Assembly (NCBI GenBank): GCA_036343635.1
Contig: JAYYVF010000088.1
Span: 1 to 64,000 of the forward strand
Length of the DNA stretch: 64,000 nucleotides
Source: GCA-2693325 sp036343635
GTDB lineage: Bacteria > Latescibacterota > UBA2968 > UBA8231
Direction of reading: 5' to 3'
Shown here one piece after another: positions 8,085-19,258 of this stretch (within the stretch, counting starts at the first letter, position 1; each line of letters begins with the position of its first letter). The position numbers and the translations under genes are program-made. The notes under the pieces were generated by a model. The model saw only the letters and a list, made by a program, of their open reading frames with translations, had not been told where the DNA came from and ran no database searches.

Positions 8085-9263
8085 TTATTTTGAGTAGGAG
8101 CCGCAACGAAGAGAGAGAAAGATTTTAGAAGGTTTTACAGAGACTAATTCTACTGAGGGATCATGGTTAATATGTTCTCTTCGTATTTCGAAAGTTCGTC
8201 TGCCGATTTTTATTAGATCCGGATCAACCTTAACGCTAGCGGTTATAGGCTCGTTTTGAATTAACAGTAGATCTCGGCGTGATCCCTCTATTTGTACGGA
8301 AACGCTATCTGGTTGGACACGTACAAGTTTACAGTTGGCCGGAAGTCCCTGAATTTCCAAATGGGCTTTCTGTACTAATTGATCGCGGTCCGATCCTGGG
8401 ATAAGGGCCGCCCAAGCAGTCAAAGATAGTGCAAAAGCCATGCAGCATTCCAATACTCTACTGATTAGTACCTTCGTGCTGTGTGGTTTTCGGATTGTAT
8501 GTCTTGAGAGATGGTTCATTATAGAATCTCGAAGGCCTGTGGTATTTTTCACAGTGTTCAAATGCCCTGAGTTAGCGACCGAAATAGTTCCCCGTTCTTC
8601 AGACACGATAATACATATAGCATCACATCTCTCAGCTAAACCAAGTGCTGCGGCATGGCGTGTTCCTCCTGGTCCAAGCTCTTCGCGATTCTCAGATAGT
8701 GGAAGGTGGACCCCGAAACGTACGATTCGGTTATTCAACCAAATTATGGCCCCATCGTGTCCTGGTGAGTTGGCATCAAAAAGGCTAAGTAATAATTCTT
8801 CACTAGGTTCTGCGTCTAATTCGATGCCTCCTTGCAAATGACGTTCAATGGGGTCTCTTCCGGGCAGGACAATTAGAGCTCCCCAACGGCGGTGAGCCAT
8901 GTGGTTTAGTGCTCGAACTAATGTTTCGCCATCAGCGGGATTAGAAACGTCTTTGCTGCGCCTAAGGCCGAGCAAAGCGATTCGTTCAAAGAGACGGCGT
9001 AGGTCATCTTGGAAAACAACGACTAAAAAAATAACAAGGGCGGCAAAAAACCCTTGAAAAAACCAAGCCATAAGTTGCAATTCAAGTTGTAATGAAATCA
9101 GGTAAAGTAGAGCTAAAAATCCCAAACCGACTAGTGCCAATATTGCATGAACACGCCGAGCCCAAACTATTACACCCCAAAGCAGAAGTCCGAATGCAGC
9201 TATATCAGCCACATCTTTAATGTGTAAATTTTGTCCCAAAAGGATCATACTATCGAATAACAT
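8085..9263 (-). CDS. cdaA: Membrane diadenylate cyclase (CdaA/DacA type) with fused YbbR domain
   Basis: Predicted to make cyclic di-AMP from two ATP. The 392-residue protein has three N-terminal membrane helices (about residues 20-86), a DAC domain with SPGHDGAII (DGA at 170-172) and GTRHAAALG (200-208), a fourth hydrophobic segment near 266-288, and a C-terminal YbbR-like beta domain (about 297-388). In the usual RHR motif the final Arg is Ala here. In Firmicutes CdaA and its YbbR-domain regulator CdaR are separate adjacent genes; here both are in one chain. It lies 62 bases downstream of the C25 peptidase gene on the same strand. Cyclase activity is inferred from family; the RHA variant is a caveat. 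Confidence 0.87.
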   Translation of the reverse strand: MLFDSMILLGQNLHIKDVADIAAFGLLLWGVIVWARRVHAILALVGLGFLALLYLISLQLELQLMAWFFQGFFAALVIFLVVVFQDDLRRLFERIALLGLRRSKDVSNPADGETLVRALNHMAHRRWGALIVLPGRDPIERHLQGGIELDAEPSEELLLSLFDANSPGHDGAIIWLNNRIVRFGVHLPLSENREELGPGGTRHAAALGLAERCDAICIIVSEERGTISVANSGHLNTVKNTTGLRDSIMNHLSRHTIRKPHSTKVLISRVLECCMAFALSLTAWAALIPGSDRDQLVQKAHLEIQGLPANCKLVRVQPDSVSVQIEGSRRDLLLIQNEPITASVKVDPDLIKIGRRTFEIRREHINHDPSVELVSVKPSKIFLSLRCGSYSK

Positions 9264-9325
9264 CTGTAGCGAACCAAAGGTTAAGTTTTATGGGTTTCAA
9301 TGGGTGAATAATTAGGATAGGTGTC

Positions 9326-12300
9326 TTAGCGCAAAATTACAAAGGCACCGTTCTTTGTTTTAACACCGTTTTCATTTATGGCTTTAATTTCGAACAAATA
9401 GCTTCCGCTTGCCAATAGGCGATTAAATTCATCTTTACTATCCCAAAGTATGTTATTAAAACCGGCAGTTTGTGTATATGGCCCAAGCGTCTTTATAGTG
9501 GCACCTGAGAGGCTGAAAATTCTTGTAGTTACATCTGCCTCCTGTGAGAGTACATAGGTGAAATTAGTCGAGTCCTTTGCTGGATTTGGGTAGACAAGGG
9601 TATTTCGAATATTAAGCATCTCATCGGCATAAAAAGATATTTTAGCATTTCCAAATAATGTGCCATCTTTGGTTAGGTTCGCTTCTAATGTATGAGTGCC
9701 TGCTTTAAGACTTGGTCGGAAAAGGAGATAAGTTCGACTAGAAGATGTTTTAAATGTAGAATCCGGTTTGATTGGTTGACCGTCTATAGAAACTTCTATT
9801 TGGCTCCCGTACAATTCGGGAGAAGAAACGAGAAGTCCTTGATTTTTTAGGAGCGGGTCTCCGTGTAAAAAAGGCACCTCATTTGGCCAAAGTTTAAAAA
9901 AGATTGGTAGTCGGTTTTCTATAAATAAGGTAATTTTTAAGCGGTTGTCGGATGGGTCACCATCGATTGTTTCGCCAGCTAAGTATGCATAAAGATCCAT
10001 ATTCTGTTCAGGAATACCGATACTGTCGAGCGTTACATTCCTAGTTTCACCTCGCCTAAAAGAAGGCACGGGTACCTGTCGTAGAACCTTTCCGTCTTCT
10101 TGTTCAATAGTTAAATATGCGTTTGACGATGTGTCTTGAGATAGGTTTCGGAGGGAGACATTCAGTCTCAATCCCATGATAGAGGGGTAACCTTCGGCCT
10201 GTGTGATTTGGAATTCGTTGCGCCGTTTGAATTCAGCAGACCACTTGTTTAGTGTGGCATCAGCTTTGTTAAACTGTGCTCGTATTTTTAAAAACGGATG
10301 AGAATCAGCGTTAATTGTCGCTAGACTGACTAGACCGGGTTCGAGATTAACCCAATCATCAAGAGGGATCCATTTGCCATTCTGAAGTGTGAGAATTTCA
10401 ATGACAAGGTTGTTTCCATCAATGAAAACATTTTCCCACTCTAGGCTGGGACCTATTGGTGGTGTAGTTTTTTCTGCCTGATTGAGTGATTTCACTCCTT
10501 CGTAACGGAATATGGCTGAACTAAGAAGGTCGCCGAGCCAGACTTTTTTGTTTACCCAGTCATATTGGCCAGATATGACGCGAGTTACATCCTGGTCACT
10601 TTTCCATTCTGTCACGAAAGATCCATCCTTGGCATCGACAATTCTTATACGTTGCTCCCCTAGCCATTCTATGAAATAGAGATAATCTCCATCGGCGATT
10701 ATTCCGTCAGTCCACTCAAAGGTAAAGCCGTTTGCTGTCGGTGGTGAACTGAATTCGCGGATTAATCGCCATTTGTCGCTGGGGTCGAATACGCGAACAC
10801 CCCAACCGTTCCGTATTCCTTGAGCAGTGCTCATAGAAACATTGTAAATGTATTCGCCATCAGAAGTAATTAGGGAATGGCCGTTTTTTATCAGCCCTGA
10901 TTTCCATTCGAGAAGACCGCTTGGGACAACTATGGTGTCGAGTCGACCGGTCATTATTGACAACCGTTCAAGTTCGTAGGCTTTTCCGCTCTCATTATAA
11001 ATGAAGCCGTCGCTATGATAGGTTGAAGAGATTCCTGCGGTTGTAGAATCGCCAAATACACCAAAATTCCCAGTTCGGAAAGTACCGTTGAGTCCCGTAC
11101 CAATGCGAGTGAAATAGTCTGTTCCGGGATAAATAGTAGATTGGTCGTTGTACCACCGCTTAGCGTAAAGCCAAGTTCCGTCTGTCACGACTATTCCCGA
11201 TCCTGCATGATCACGGACGGTAAAACCGTCTTCCCGAGTCGCTTCGTTGATACGCAGTGGTGAAGGTTTTTGTGAGAGTGTTAGTTTGTCATTTTGGAGG
11301 TCAAGAGGGCTTTGATTTGGTTCCCATAGTTGTATGCCTTGTTGGCTCCAAATCGGGCCGGATGAAGTAAAAAATCCTGATGTTTGGCTCCAAGGCCCTA
11401 TAGATTTTTCTGTAAGAAGTCGGGCTCGCCAGAAGTATGCAGTTTCTGGATATAATGTGGGTTTGAAGCTAACAAAACTTCCGCTAGCATGTAGTGGGGG
11501 AGAGCGGATTGCATTTTCAAACGATGGCGTTGTGGAATATTCAATTTCACATTGGTAAGTACTGTGTGGTACGATTAATTCCATGAAGATAGAGTCAGAC
11601 ACAACGGAAGCATTGTCTGCAGGAAAAATCAATTCGGGGACTGAAGGTTCATAAATTGTTATGGGATAGATTAAACGATTACTGTAGGTGTTTTGTTCCT
11701 GAGGCTTTATTTGGACGTCGATTTCGTATTGGCCCAACAGATCGCCGATCGTCCAGACGTGGTTAACTGTCTGGTTTCCAGTAAAAGCCTCTATTGTCTC
11801 CGTGTTTAGAGTGTCCATTACCTCTTGTTGTTTATTTCTCAAGACCCAGTAGATGTTCAAAGAGTCTTTTTCTGCTCGCCCGACGTTGGTTAACTCAGCA
11901 GTAAGTCTGGCCACGTCACCACTTCGGATAGTATCAATGTTCGAGTATATATTCTTGATGGCGTAGTCACTTTTTTGCGGACGGACTAAGTGCTGTGCCG
12001 GATCGCCCACTAACTGCATGGTGAGTACGGCATCAATCCAACTTGGGTGAGCAGCCAAAACCTCAGCTTTTGCTTGATTCAAGGCCTGGCCCCAGGGAAC
12101 ATCATCGGTCTGCAGCAAAGCGTTGTAAAAACGATCGCTTAACAAATTGTTCTGGGCGACGTAACTTTTCGCGCTTGCAGAGATATAGGCAATTGCTCCA
12201 CCGCCTTTAAGGTTGACAAATGTTTCGGCTAATCCTTCGATTACTGGATTAGAGAAAAGCCCGTTTAAGCACGACAGTGCCAAGATGAGTGGCAATTTTT

Positions 12301-14698
12301 CTGCGTTTTTTATTTGGCCTAAATAACCCCAGTCGGGAAGACTTAATGTAAAGAGGGATTGCATTGTTCCTGGACTGCCATGACCATTGAAATTTAGTAG
12401 TAAGGCACCGCGATTCAACTCGTCAACGAAAGTTTTTCCAGTGATATTCGGGAGAGGAGTCTCGTCGGGATTGTAAATTCTTATGGCTTGAAGATTTGCA
12501 GGATTCGTGTAACGCTGAATAAGAGAGTCACTGGGAGTCGAGAAAATATTCTTCGGGTGGAAATTTGCTACGTATATCGCTCGATTTTGCCATGATTCAT
12601 AACTTTTATTTTGGTCGTAGGCAATGATTTTGTTTATGGCTATAGTTGCTTCTCTTTGGTTCGATGCAGCTAATCTACCTATAGATAAATCAGGGAGTAG
12701 GTCGTTTCCATCTAGAAGAGAAAAAAGATAGTCGCTGGGGGCCAAGCCACGCCCTCTCGATTGGTAATAAAGGCTGGGAACGACGGCTGGGAAACCACCT
12801 CCGAGTATATTTCGATAATCCCAAGTATCATCACCCAAGAACAGAACATAATTAGGGGGAGTAGGCCATTGGCTATATGCAAAACGGAGAAATGTTTCGA
12901 TGGCTGATGGGTCGATATGGCCAAAGTTAAACGAATCATAAATTGTTTGGGAAGAAATTACTGTAGCGTATTCTCCTGACGCAGTCCTATGTTTTGCAAG
13001 TATATCAGCCTGATGAACAAGGTCTGGGTGGCTAATTATTAGGTAATCACTGATGTCAAAATCAGTCCAATTTCTCAATGAGACATTTTCCCCCGTTGGT
13101 TCTCGCCATGCTGAAGAGTCGGAAAAAACGTAATGCGCGTCCGTAGTAACCAAATCGTCGAACAAGATCGAGACGGATTCCTTGTCTGCTATTTTTTGAA
13201 ATTCAGTAAGTCTTGTGCCGTTTGAGGTGTTGAAAATTGCTAATTCGTCATGGTGAAACCCCTTCACCTTAATCCGGTGGCCAGACGACGGCCGATGTGT
13301 TGCTTCTAGATAGCCATTTGTAGCTACAAAACGTCTATAATAATCAAGTTCAAACCAATTAAACCACATCAAATCAAATTTTGCTTGGTCGGCGTAAAGT
13401 TGGACTAATACTCGGTTCCGTCCTTCAATGATTTTACTTGATTTGATTTTGGCTGCAGACACGAAATTGATCATGCCGTTTCCTGCGTCACCCCAAATGG
13501 TATCTGTTAAAACGTGTCGTGCGTTGAATTTTAATACTGTATGGTGTTTGAGGTTTGAAGCTCCGTGCATTGCTACTCGGATATCAGCAAAATAGTCTTT
13601 TTCAAGATCCGGAAACGGAACATCTCCGGGAAATTCTGCTGCCGAAGGAATATCTGATTTGGTAGCGGTTATTGGCCGATTGTTGAGTGTCCAGAACCAA
13701 TGATCTCGCAGGTTGTCAGGTGCTTCACCTAGAGCATCAAAAATCAAATCGCGTTCGAAGTGCAAAGTCGTCCAAAACGAAGTTGTTTCTGGATAGTCGA
13801 GTGTTGGAGACACGTCACGGTCTACGTAACGCATCCCGTTTTCATCTCCCCAAGTCAACCAGTAGGTACTGCTTGGCCCCCAAATAGATTCGTGATTTCG
13901 TTCACCTCTGCGATACTTGCCGAAGAACAAAACATAATCTTCCTCGTCGAACTTTTCATCGAGTTCCCCACTGACGTACAAGCGCTGCTCTTTACCCATA
14001 AAAAACAACCGAAGTTTTTTGGGATTGATGGAGTTGATATCGGTGAATTGAGCTAGCCATCTTTTATTAATTGCAAATAGCCCATCTTGATTAACGGTCA
14101 TTCGGATCCAAGGTTGGTCAGAGATAAACCATTCTTGTGACGAAACAAGTTTTGATATGGGACGCGTTATAGAGAACCTATTTGCCCACTCACTGTTAAG
14201 AAAACATCTATGAATTCCTAAAGTTTCATGTTGAGGTGTTTTGATCGGTTTTTGAGTTTTCGAAAAACTTACTTCTAAATCAAGCTTTGTATATAAACGT
14301 AGTGTTTCTTCACTTTCATCATAGGTATACGGATAGACTGTTAAAGTGAATGCGGTAACACCTCTCAGTATGCCGGAAGCGTGAAGGGAGGCTAATGCCT
14401 CTGGTGACTTTCCCTTCCATTCAAATGGTCGGATTTCGATGAATTCTGATTTTCGGATGCGATAGGTGATTTTTGCATCTTTAGGCGCTGCAAAAAGTCG
14501 GCTTAATTGAGGTAAATGGGTTGAATCTACGCTGCTTAGTCCTATGTTCGGTGCTTGATCAGGTGTTAGGTCTTTCGGAAACCGGATCTCAACATGGAAA
14601 CCGTTTTCTGTGCTCTTGGTTACAGAGACAAGCGATTTTGCCGAAACGGAGGTTAAGCAGAGCGTTATAAAAGCGATATGAAGTAAATTTCGCGCCAT
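9326..14698 (-). CDS. Giant secreted C25-family (gingipain-class) cysteine peptidase with C-terminal sorting-type domain
   Basis: A 1790-residue exported protein. Residues 1-20 form a signal peptide ending VSA-K. A gingipain-type caspase-like domain spans about residues 540-900, with catalytic His at about 773 (NFNGHGSPG) and Cys at about 810 (ALSCLNG); GGGAIAYISAS follows. Then come Ig-like and fibronectin-like modules (about 930-1150), a long beta-propeller-like stretch (about 1150-1450), more beta domains, and a C-terminal FlgD/type IX-like domain with VYPNPAKDS and LASGSYLFEI. PorU of Bacteroidetes is a C25 protein of about 1100 residues that processes type IX cargo; this protein is larger and carries its own sorting-like tail. 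It could be a PorU analogue or a secreted protease. Confidence 0.85.
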   Translation of the reverse strand: MARNLLHIAFITLCLTSVSAKSLVSVTKSTENGFHVEIRFPKDLTPDQAPNIGLSSVDSTHLPQLSRLFAAPKDAKITYRIRKSEFIEIRPFEWKGKSPEALASLHASGILRGVTAFTLTVYPYTYDESEETLRLYTKLDLEVSFSKTQKPIKTPQHETLGIHRCFLNSEWANRFSITRPISKLVSSQEWFISDQPWIRMTVNQDGLFAINKRWLAQFTDINSINPKKLRLFFMGKEQRLYVSGELDEKFDEEDYVLFFGKYRRGERNHESIWGPSSTYWLTWGDENGMRYVDRDVSPTLDYPETTSFWTTLHFERDLIFDALGEAPDNLRDHWFWTLNNRPITATKSDIPSAAEFPGDVPFPDLEKDYFADIRVAMHGASNLKHHTVLKFNARHVLTDTIWGDAGNGMINFVSAAKIKSSKIIEGRNRVLVQLYADQAKFDLMWFNWFELDYYRRFVATNGYLEATHRPSSGHRIKVKGFHHDELAIFNTSNGTRLTEFQKIADKESVSILFDDLVTTDAHYVFSDSSAWREPTGENVSLRNWTDFDISDYLIISHPDLVHQADILAKHRTASGEYATVISSQTIYDSFNFGHIDPSAIETFLRFAYSQWPTPPNYVLFLGDDTWDYRNILGGGFPAVVPSLYYQSRGRGLAPSDYLFSLLDGNDLLPDLSIGRLAASNQREATIAINKIIAYDQNKSYESWQNRAIYVANFHPKNIFSTPSDSLIQRYTNPANLQAIRIYNPDETPLPNITGKTFVDELNRGALLLNFNGHGSPGTMQSLFTLSLPDWGYLGQIKNAEKLPLILALSCLNGLFSNPVIEGLAETFVNLKGGGAIAYISASAKSYVAQNNLLSDRFYNALLQTDDVPWGQALNQAKAEVLAAHPSWIDAVLTMQLVGDPAQHLVRPQKSDYAIKNIYSNIDTIRSGDVARLTAELTNVGRAEKDSLNIYWVLRNKQQEVMDTLNTETIEAFTGNQTVNHVWTIGDLLGQYEIDVQIKPQEQNTYSNRLIYPITIYEPSVPELIFPADNASVVSDSIFMELIVPHSTYQCEIEYSTTPSFENAIRSPPLHASGSFVSFKPTLYPETAYFWRARLLTEKSIGPWSQTSGFFTSSGPIWSQQGIQLWEPNQSPLDLQNDKLTLSQKPSPLRINEATREDGFTVRDHAGSGIVVTDGTWLYAKRWYNDQSTIYPGTDYFTRIGTGLNGTFRTGNFGVFGDSTTAGISSTYHSDGFIYNESGKAYELERLSIMTGRLDTIVVPSGLLEWKSGLIKNGHSLITSDGEYIYNVSMSTAQGIRNGWGVRVFDPSDKWRLIREFSSPPTANGFTFEWTDGIIADGDYLYFIEWLGEQRIRIVDAKDGSFVTEWKSDQDVTRVISGQYDWVNKKVWLGDLLSSAIFRYEGVKSLNQAEKTTPPIGPSLEWENVFIDGNNLVIEILTLQNGKWIPLDDWVNLEPGLVSLATINADSHPFLKIRAQFNKADATLNKWSAEFKRRNEFQITQAEGYPSIMGLRLNVSLRNLSQDTSSNAYLTIEQEDGKVLRQVPVPSFRRGETRNVTLDSIGIPEQNMDLYAYLAGETIDGDPSDNRLKITLFIENRLPIFFKLWPNEVPFLHGDPLLKNQGLLVSSPELYGSQIEVSIDGQPIKPDSTFKTSSSRTYLLFRPSLKAGTHTLEANLTKDGTLFGNAKISFYADEMLNIRNTLVYPNPAKDSTNFTYVLSQEADVTTRIFSLSGATIKTLGPYTQTAGFNNILWDSKDEFNRLLASGSYLFEIKAINENGVKTKNGAFVILR

Positions 14699-14869
14699 CT
14701 TATCGGATTATATGCCAGAGTCACACAGTTTTCATAAACAGAGTATATGTACAACAGGTGATGTTAACCAGCGTTTATAATCTTTCAAGTTATCGGAAGA
14801 AGATTCTTATTTTGTTAAACTCCTGGTGTTTTGTCCTTTTTGGCAAGTCCATTATTATCCCCCTTTATA

Positions 14870-14898
14870 TTGACAATGTCACTGCACAGACATAATAT
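14870..14898 (+). promoter_or_regulatory. Sigma-70-type promoter of the citrate synthase gene
   Basis: TTGACA at 14870-14875 and TAATAT at 14893-14898 are separated by exactly 17 bases, a near-consensus housekeeping promoter. The expected transcript start is near 14905, about 30 bases before the ATG. The -35 box sits in a short dyad TGACA-A-TGTCA (14871-14881), which could be a regulator site or chance. Confidence 0.75.
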
Positions 14899-14933
14899 CA
14901 CAGTTCAATAAACAGGAAAAAGGAGGATGGCGA

Positions 14934-16214
<1,281 letters not shown>

Positions 16215-16385
16215 GGATTCTAATAAGATAGAGCTGTTTTTGGGGGATAATTCTTAATGAGTTTAATGTAATCACCTTGTTTTTTTGTGTGATCTATTGG
16301 GGTAGGTGGATTACAAAATTGATATTATATTGAACGGACTGGGTGTGACTATTCAACATTCTGCAAAAATACTGGGACAATAAAT

Positions 16386-18764
16386 ATGAATATACGGCAT
16401 ATTCTGATTGTAATCTTGGCGCTATCGAACTCCGTGTTGGCTCAGAGTGACGTCATTTTCCTCGATTCTCCTTATTCTTCGGTGAACAAATCTCGAAAGA
16501 TTCTGGATGCAGCGGATCTTAAAGTCTTTTTGCCAATGAAATACATGGTTTCTAATAGAAAAGGGATGATGTCGGATAGGGCTGATGTCGTAGAGAGTCG
16601 TCTGTATAAACGTGGCAGGAGTTCGAGCACTATAGAGATAGCTTTGATCAAAGGTGCTGTCGGCAGTTTTGAGTTTGCTATTGTCGGTAATGGGATCAAG
16701 AAACGTGCATTAGACGAAATTGCTGGCGATTTGCGCACCCTACTTGATAACATCAAAGGTAGTAAGGTTCCTCCTGATATTTCTTATGAGATGTTTCGTC
16801 TCGGACATATAGAGGCCGACCGAGCGGTAGCACTTTTAAAAGCTTTGGGTTACCACACGATTGAATTTGAAGCGATAAATAGTAAGGTTGAGAGCTATGA
16901 AAAAGTGTTCAAGGTTATTCAGGGAAAAAAAGAAAAACTGCCCTATGTGATTAAGGTGTCCAATGCTTCAAAGACTAGTTTATTGCGCAGTGATCCGTAT
17001 GCGGGAAGATCTTCTTCGAAGTCTAGTGGGGGTAAGGGAGGGGCACCAGCTTTGGGTGGTTCGCACTTGCACAGTACGACTACAGGGTCTCCTGAAGAGC
17101 GGCTTCTTCTTGTTTACGACAAGAACGATCCTGAGCCTCTTGAGAAGTTGATCAATTTATTACGTAGTCAAGTAGATGTGCCGGCGCAACAACTTGTTAT
17201 TGAGGCACTGGTTATTGAAGTGAATACCAACAATTTGCGAGATCTCGGAGTCGACTTCCAAGGAGCTAAAGAGGATGGAAGTGTTTCTTTTGAGGCCGGC
17301 GAAACAGGTCAGGGTAAAACGGTTCTTAATTTTTCGCGCGATGGTTTTACCGACTTTATTGATTTTTCTGGAAAATTAGAAGCATTACAGGAGACAGGTA
17401 ACGCGGAGGTGTTGTCAAGCCCTTCTGTTTTGGTGCTTAACGATCGACAGGCGCGTATACAGGTCGGACGTCAAATACCCGTAGCTAAGACAACAGCCAC
17501 GACGTCGTCTGTAAGTAAGGGAATAGATTATTTCCCTGTTGGTATCGTTTTAAATTTGCGTCCACGTATTAATCGTGATGCTACAGAAGTTACCATGCAG
17601 ATTGAAACGATAATCAGTTCGATTTCTGTTGAATCTGCTGCGCGATTAGAGCAGGGTAGTTCGGGAATTGAATTTTCGCCAATAATCGACAACCGAATCG
17701 TAGAAACGTATGTCCGTGTCGCTGATGGAACACCGTTTATTATCGGTGGACTTTTGTCTACAGATCACCAGAGCACCAGAGCGGTTGTGCCGTTTTTGGG
17801 AGATATTCCTCTGTTGGGTCGTTTGTTTTCTCGAGAGCGCGTTGAAACAGAGCAGCGAGAGGTAATTGTTGTAATCACACCTCATGTTGTTCCAATTGAA
17901 GGGAATAGCTTTAGTTACCTGATCCCTAAAGATTCCGACCTGTTTGACCGATTTGACACAAAACTTTTTCGCAACGCCTATCGAGTAAGAGACGTAGATG
18001 TATGGGATTTGAAATTTTTGCAAGAAAGTCCTGTATTGGTTGATATGGTTTCAAGAGTTAGGAGAGTTGCTGCTGACGATGTGATGATGCAAAGACAGGA
18101 GCCATTTAGTGGAATTCTAAGTGGTCGTATTCCAGGGGAAGAGGTTTTAGTTAAGCGAATGTTGTCAGAGATTGTTTCAAACTTAGATTTTGGTCGCGAG
18201 GTCAATCTTGACCAGGTGTTTTTCTTTTCTCCTCCAAATAGTGAGAATCGTGGGACGAGTTATAGTGATGATTTAACTCTTGGTGATATTTTGCCTGCAG
18301 TGTTAGAAGATCCAAATCGCGTAGCAACGCTAACATTTGAGGCAGACCCCAAGCCGATGAGTGGGCAGGCATTTAGTTTGCCTATCGCCGTTGTGGGGGA
18401 TACCTCCTTGAGCGTGCAATCTCACGATAACCTGTTGTGGGATATGAATAAATACGATGAATTTGGCGAAGCAGAGCAATGGTCGATCGTACTTGCCAAT
18501 GAAGATGATGTTGAAAGATTGCGTCAATCTTTGGTACTGAAACGGGTATTAGAGCTAAATAAAAACTTAGCATTGACGATGCAGGGATTTAGGCCAGGCG
18601 TACAGATTTTGTTTCCCTCGAGAGAAGATATTCGGTCTCGGTGGCATGCAATAGATCGTGAAGTTGCGCGTTTATTTTTTGAAAATAGATTCCCATATCA
18701 AATAGCGGAGCGTGTCTTTAATGAGACGGTTCGACAGGTTAATTCTGGGATTGGAGGTCGGTGA
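16386..18764 (+). CDS. Outer-membrane secretin (GspD/PilQ family)
   Basis: Predicted to form the multimeric outer-membrane pore of a type II secretion or type IV pilus-like system. The 792-residue protein has a signal peptide (residues 1-19, LA-Q), an N-terminal domain, a Gly/Ser-rich linker near 205-232, and a secretin domain from about 265 to 520. Diagnostic stretches are VLSSPSVLVLNDRQARIQVG, DGTPFIIGGLL, VPFLGDIPLLGRLFS and VIVVITPHVVP. About 270 further residues follow the secretin core and are not recognised; this tail is longer than usual. It is followed after 3 bases by a lipoprotein gene. No other secretion or pilus genes are in the window, so its system is unknown. Confidence 0.9.
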   Translation: MNIRHILIVILALSNSVLAQSDVIFLDSPYSSVNKSRKILDAADLKVFLPMKYMVSNRKGMMSDRADVVESRLYKRGRSSSTIEIALIKGAVGSFEFAIVGNGIKKRALDEIAGDLRTLLDNIKGSKVPPDISYEMFRLGHIEADRAVALLKALGYHTIEFEAINSKVESYEKVFKVIQGKKEKLPYVIKVSNASKTSLLRSDPYAGRSSSKSSGGKGGAPALGGSHLHSTTTGSPEERLLLVYDKNDPEPLEKLINLLRSQVDVPAQQLVIEALVIEVNTNNLRDLGVDFQGAKEDGSVSFEAGETGQGKTVLNFSRDGFTDFIDFSGKLEALQETGNAEVLSSPSVLVLNDRQARIQVGRQIPVAKTTATTSSVSKGIDYFPVGIVLNLRPRINRDATEVTMQIETIISSISVESAARLEQGSSGIEFSPIIDNRIVETYVRVADGTPFIIGGLLSTDHQSTRAVVPFLGDIPLLGRLFSRERVETEQREVIVVITPHVVPIEGNSFSYLIPKDSDLFDRFDTKLFRNAYRVRDVDVWDLKFLQESPVLVDMVSRVRRVAADDVMMQRQEPFSGILSGRIPGEEVLVKRMLSEIVSNLDFGREVNLDQVFFFSPPNSENRGTSYSDDLTLGDILPAVLEDPNRVATLTFEADPKPMSGQAFSLPIAVVGDTSLSVQSHDNLLWDMNKYDEFGEAEQWSIVLANEDDVERLRQSLVLKRVLELNKNLALTMQGFRPGVQILFPSREDIRSRWHAIDREVARLFFENRFPYQIAERVFNETVRQVNSGIGGR

Positions 18765-18767
18765 GCT

Positions 18768-19256
18768 ATGAGATCATTTTTGATTGTTGCGGTAGCACTT
18801 TTTATTGCTGGATGTCAGTCAGAACCCAACCGGATTGTAAATAGTTCGAGTGGCGATGGTCGTTTTAAGTTGACTCTCGAGTCAACGAGCGATTGGGCCC
18901 GACCTGGTGAAATCATTCCCGTAAAAGTTCGTTTGGAACGGTCGGCGGATGCTCAATTACCTGGCCCTGAGTATCTTGAATTGACTCTAATAGCCACTAA
19001 CGGCGATGTCAGTCCATCGTCGATTTCTGTTCCACCTTTTGTTGGATCGGATAGCTCGGATGATGATAACCTGTCCGGTGTTATTCAGGGCAAGGTTTAC
19101 GAAACCTGGGTACAGTTTAAGGCAGATAGCCGTCCTGCTGAACTTCAAGCAGAGCTGAACGCATTATTTAAAACTGTCTTTCCTGAGGATACTGGTTTTT
19201 TAACATCGGGGCATGTTAAACTTCGGATTCGTATTTCAGAGGCGAAATATATTTAA
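18768..19256 (+). CDS. Lipoprotein, possible secretin partner
   Basis: A 162-residue protein with a type II signal peptide and lipobox (IAGC, Cys16). The mature part appears all-beta, with an acidic loop DSSDDD near residue 94. No family is recognised. Its ATG is 3 bases after the secretin stop, so the two are almost certainly co-translated. By position it could be a pilotin-like assembly or stabilising factor for the secretin; this is inference only. It converges with the AsnC-type regulator with a 2-base gap. Confidence 0.75.
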   Translation: MRSFLIVAVALFIAGCQSEPNRIVNSSSGDGRFKLTLESTSDWARPGEIIPVKVRLERSADAQLPGPEYLELTLIATNGDVSPSSISVPPFVGSDSSDDDNLSGVIQGKVYETWVQFKADSRPAELQAELNALFKTVFPEDTGFLTSGHVKLRIRISEAKYI

Positions 19257-19258
19257 TT

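Noticed and set aside
16215..16385. Possible terminator after gltA (ATCAC ... GTGAT around a T-run)
   Set aside because: Stem of five pairs with the T-run in the loop; too weak to annotate.
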